Under the pieces are notes generated by a model, which saw only the letters and a list, made by a program, of their open reading frames with translations, was not told the origin of the DNA and ran no database searches. Source: Planctomycetota bacterium (lineage in GTDB: Bacteria; Planctomycetota; UBA11346). Taken from it: 7,366 nucleotides of DNA. This document shows, piece by piece, positions 5,457-7,366 of the stretch. The stretch is taken from assembly GCA_007131555.1 (NCBI GenBank), contig SLQH01000064.1:1-7366 (forward strand), written 5' to 3'. The stretch's first letter is position 1. Each line of letters starts with the position of its first letter. Made by a program: the position numbers and the translations under genes.

Positions 5457-6098
5457 ATGAGCACCACCGATACCACCGACAAGGAACTGCCGCCCGGTCA
5501 ACGGCGGATCCTCGAAGTCTTTGCTGAAGCTGCCATGGCCGGTCGTCAGTGCACTCGGGCCGAGGTGGCCGAGGCGGTCGGCTATGCCTATCCATCGGCG
5601 GTCACCAAGCATACCGATGCTCTGGTGCGCAAGGGCTACATGGCCTGTGAGGCCGACAAGAAGCGCAACACCTTCATCACCGAACTGGGCTGGCAGGCCT
5701 TGGGCATGGCCCCCTCTGGGGCCGGGGTACCGATTCTTGGCAGCATCGCTGCCGGCCTGCCGATCCTGGCGGCGGCCAATCACGATGGCTATCTCAAAGA
5801 TCTGGCCGGATCGTCCAAGCGCTTTGCCCTCCAGGTGCGTGGTGATTCAATGATTGATGCCGGCATCAACGATGGCGACTATGCCATCATCGATGCTGAT
5901 CGCAGCGTGCGTAGCGGCTCCATCGGAGCGGTGCTCATCGGTGACGATGCCACCCTCAAACGCATCCGCCGCGAGCGCAGCCGTCTGGTGCTGGAGAGCG
6001 CCAACAAGCGCTACAAGCCGATCATTCTCGACAGCCGCCAGGACCGCGACACGGTGCGTGTCATCGGTGCCCTGCGCTTTGTCTACCGTCCCTTCTGA
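5457..6098 (+). CDS. lexA: SOS repressor LexA
   Basis: LexA represses DNA-damage genes and self-cleaves when it meets RecA filaments. The protein has 213 residues (E. coli LexA has 202). Residues ~10-75 form the winged-helix DNA-binding domain (TRAEVAEAVGYAYPSAVTKH, 33-52, is the helix-turn-helix). The S24 peptidase-like domain shows the Ala99-Gly100 cleavage site in SIAAGLP, catalytic Ser131 in RGDSM and Lys168 in ATLKRI, so self-cleavage should work. The recognition helix differs from the E. coli type, so the operator is likely lineage-specific. ATG 5457 is chosen over ATG 5445 because the latter lies within the -10-like TATGCT; no Shine-Dalgarno precedes 5457, suggesting a leaderless message. 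It lies 62 bases upstream of recA on the same strand. Confidence 0.93.
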   Translation: MSTTDTTDKELPPGQRRILEVFAEAAMAGRQCTRAEVAEAVGYAYPSAVTKHTDALVRKGYMACEADKKRNTFITELGWQALGMAPSGAGVPILGSIAAGLPILAAANHDGYLKDLAGSSKRFALQVRGDSMIDAGINDGDYAIIDADRSVRSGSIGAVLIGDDATLKRIRRERSRLVLESANKRYKPIILDSRQDRDTVRVIGALRFVYRPF

Positions 6099-6111
6099 CC
6101 GCTCCGCGGTC
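6097..6111 (+). promoter_or_regulatory. Perfect short dyad at the lexA stop / recA promoter
   Basis: GACCGC (6097-6102) and GCGGTC (6106-6111) form a perfect 6-base stem with a TCC loop, starting inside the lexA TGA. The next bases are TG followed by the TATCCT -10-like box (6114-6119) for recA, so the dyad sits in the -35/-10 spacer region. It may be a weak lexA terminator (no U-run) or an operator for recA. No good -35 box is seen. Confidence 0.35.
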
Positions 6112-6113
6112 TG

Positions 6114-6160
6114 TATCCTGCTCACGAAACATGTCACCGCTGGTGATCGGAGAAACCATC
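6114..6160 (+). promoter_or_regulatory. recA leader: -10-like box, dyad and Shine-Dalgarno
   Basis: TATCCT (6114-6119) is a reasonable -10 box. Downstream is TGCTCA (6119-6124), the same hexamer as in the lexA upstream region. It is followed by a short dyad TCACC-GCT-GGTGA (6134-6146) and GGAG (6149-6152), a Shine-Dalgarno 8 bases before ATG 6161. An in-frame ATG at 6131 has no Shine-Dalgarno and is 11 bases from the -10 box, so 6161 is preferred. Confidence 0.5.
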
Positions 6161-7201
6161 ATGCCCGCAGTTCCCACCAAAACCGCCACTCCTGCTGCTG
6201 CCCCTGCCCGTCCGGCCATGGATGCCGCCAAGGAAAAGGCCTTGAGCGCCGCCCTTGAACAAGTCGAGAGGAATCATGGCAAAGGCAGCATCATTCGTCT
6301 GGGTGATGTCCACAAGGTCGAGGTTGGGGCCATTCCCACCGGCAGCATCAGCCTTGATATGGCTATTGGTGTCGGTGGCGTGCCACGGGGACGCATCATT
6401 GAGCTGTATGGGCCGGAAAGTTCCGGCAAGACGACCCTGGCTCTGTCGATCGTCGCCCAGGCTCAGAAGGCGGGCGGGGTTGCCGCCTTCATCGATGCTG
6501 AACACGCCCTTGATCCGACCTATGCCGAGATGATCGGCGTCAATCTTGATGACCTGCTGGTCTCGCAGCCGAACTACGGTGAGCAGGGTCTCGACATCTG
6601 TGATCTGTTGGTGCGCTCCAATGCAGTTGACGTGGTGGTGGTCGACTCGGTTGCGGCCCTGATCCCCAAGGTCGAACTGGACGGTGAGATGGACGACTCC
6701 CACGTCGGCATCATGGCTCGGATGATGTCCAAGGCCATGCGCAAGCTGACCGGGGCCATCAATCAAAGCCGCTGTACGGTGATCTTCATCAACCAGATCC
6801 GTGAGAAGATCGGCGTCATGTTCGGCAATCCCGAGACCACCCCTGGCGGTCGGGCCCTCAAGTTCGGGGCCTCGCTGCGCCTTGAAATCCGTCGTGTGAC
6901 CAGCATTACCGAGGGAGACCGGGTCACCGGCAACCGGACCCGAGTCAAGGTGGTCAAGAACAAGGTCGCCCGCCCCTTCACCAAGGCCGAGTTCGACATC
7001 ATGTACACCGAAGGCATCAGCTACACTGGGGATGTCCTGGATCTGGCGGTTGAACAGAAGGTGGTGCAGAAGTCAGGGGCCTGGTTCGCCTACAACGACG
7101 AGAAGCTCGGCCAGGGCCGCGAGAACGCCAAGCAGTATCTCAAGGACCACCCCAAGATCTGCGAAGAGATCGCCGCCAAGATCAAGGCCGCGATGCCGTA
7201 G
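6161..7201 (+). CDS. recA: Recombinase RecA
   Basis: RecA forms ATP-dependent filaments on single-stranded DNA, drives strand exchange in homologous recombination, and activates LexA self-cleavage. The protein has 346 residues. Walker A is GPESSGKT (residues 84-91), the catalytic Glu114 lies in FIDAEHALDP (110-119), and the Walker B strand is DVVVVDSVAAL. These are followed by the L1 loop region (ELDGEMDDSHVG) and the FINQIREKIGVMFGNPETT block leading into the L2 loop. Compared with E. coli numbering, motifs are shifted by 18 residues because of an Ala/Pro/Thr-rich N-terminal extension (residues 2-19). The conserved start-like segment MDAAKEKAL begins at Met20, an alternative start (6218) without a Shine-Dalgarno. 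The C-terminal tail is basic (KIKAAMP) and lacks the long acidic end of E. coli RecA. It follows lexA closely but has its own -10-like box and Shine-Dalgarno. Confidence 0.98.
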   Translation: MPAVPTKTATPAAAPARPAMDAAKEKALSAALEQVERNHGKGSIIRLGDVHKVEVGAIPTGSISLDMAIGVGGVPRGRIIELYGPESSGKTTLALSIVAQAQKAGGVAAFIDAEHALDPTYAEMIGVNLDDLLVSQPNYGEQGLDICDLLVRSNAVDVVVVDSVAALIPKVELDGEMDDSHVGIMARMMSKAMRKLTGAINQSRCTVIFINQIREKIGVMFGNPETTPGGRALKFGASLRLEIRRVTSITEGDRVTGNRTRVKVVKNKVARPFTKAEFDIMYTEGISYTGDVLDLAVEQKVVQKSGAWFAYNDEKLGQGRENAKQYLKDHPKICEEIAAKIKAAMP

Positions 7202-7222
7202 ATATCTACTGGGGATCGGCAT

Positions 7223-7239
7223 GAGCCCCAACGGGGCTC
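7223..7239 (+). terminator. recA terminator-like hairpin
   Basis: GAGCCCC (7223-7229), loop AAC, GGGGCTC (7233-7239): a perfect 7-base GC-rich stem starting 21 bases after the recA stop. There is no U-tract after it, as with the other hairpins in this window. Confidence 0.65.
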
Positions 7240-7289
7240 CGTAACACTAGGAGTCTGTAAGGGATAGCGACCGAGCATGGCGCAGTGCA

Positions 7290-7366
7290 TTTTCGAGACA
7301 CGATTTCGTCGAAAACCGCAGCCATAGCCGTAGCTATGGTGAGGTTTTCGGCGGAATCGGGGCCGA
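7290..7366. repeat. Long imperfect palindrome (snapback) at the window end, cut by the edge
   Basis: The outer arms 7301-7317 and 7343-7359 pair over 17 positions, two of them G-T wobbles (G-U in RNA). The inner arms CCATAGC (7322-7328) and GCTATGG (7333-7339) pair perfectly around a CGTA loop, with a small GCAG/TGA internal loop between. A competing stem, TTTTCGA (7290-7296) with TCGAAAA (7309-7315), is also possible. No gene with support overlaps it. Such structures fit a dispersed palindromic repeat (REP or MITE type), an insertion-sequence end, or a structured RNA. The right arm may continue beyond the window, so the element cannot be classified here. Confidence 0.6.

Noticed and set aside
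1..7366. CRISPR arrays, tRNA or rRNA genes, complete insertion sequences
   Set aside because: No regularly spaced repeats, no tRNA-like cloverleaf arms, no rRNA sequence and no transposase frame were seen. The terminal palindrome is the only repeat-like element and is incomplete.

Overview
The window is GC-rich and gene-dense, and reads as an ordinary chromosomal stretch of a free-living Gram-negative-type bacterium. It carries housekeeping genes (ybeY, lexA, recA) and several exported proteins with signal peptides or lipoboxes. The RecA and LexA sequences, the Asp-containing YbeY metal motif, and the heparinase-like and M14 enzymes would fit the PVC group (Planctomycetota, Verrucomicrobiota, Lentisphaerota). 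That is an impression from protein style, not a search result, and should be held loosely.

Layout. At 1-387 (+) is the 3' end of ybeY. At 469-774 (+) is a small lipoprotein of unknown function. A convergent gap (775-883) holds two stem-loops. Three minus-strand genes follow, in transcription order: tspO (4475-4059), a large exported heparinase II/III-like protein (4001-2187) and an M14 carboxypeptidase-like lipoprotein (2125-884). They are separated by only 57 and 61 bases, so they could be co-transcribed. A divergent 212-base gap then leads to a secreted YceI-like protein (4688-5326, +). Next come lexA (5457-6098, +) and recA (6161-7201, +), the SOS repressor and its co-protease, side by side. 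Beyond the recA terminator hairpin, the last ~125 bases hold no gene but contain a strong imperfect palindrome cut by the window end.

How the genes work together. lexA and recA form the SOS control pair: RecA filaments on single-stranded DNA trigger LexA self-cleavage, and all LexA cleavage residues are present here. The heparinase-like and M14 proteins both look exported and may act together on extracellular or periplasmic polymers (inference). TspO, the YceI-like protein and the small lipoprotein are envelope proteins without a clear link to their neighbours.

No large undescribed system is evident. The items most worth following are the terminal palindrome, a run of genes whose -10-like box sits 5-7 bases before the ATG (possible leaderless mRNAs), candidate LexA operators, and three conserved-residue or domain departures: the YbeY third ligand, the M14 substrate-binding Asn, and TspO without its first membrane helix.
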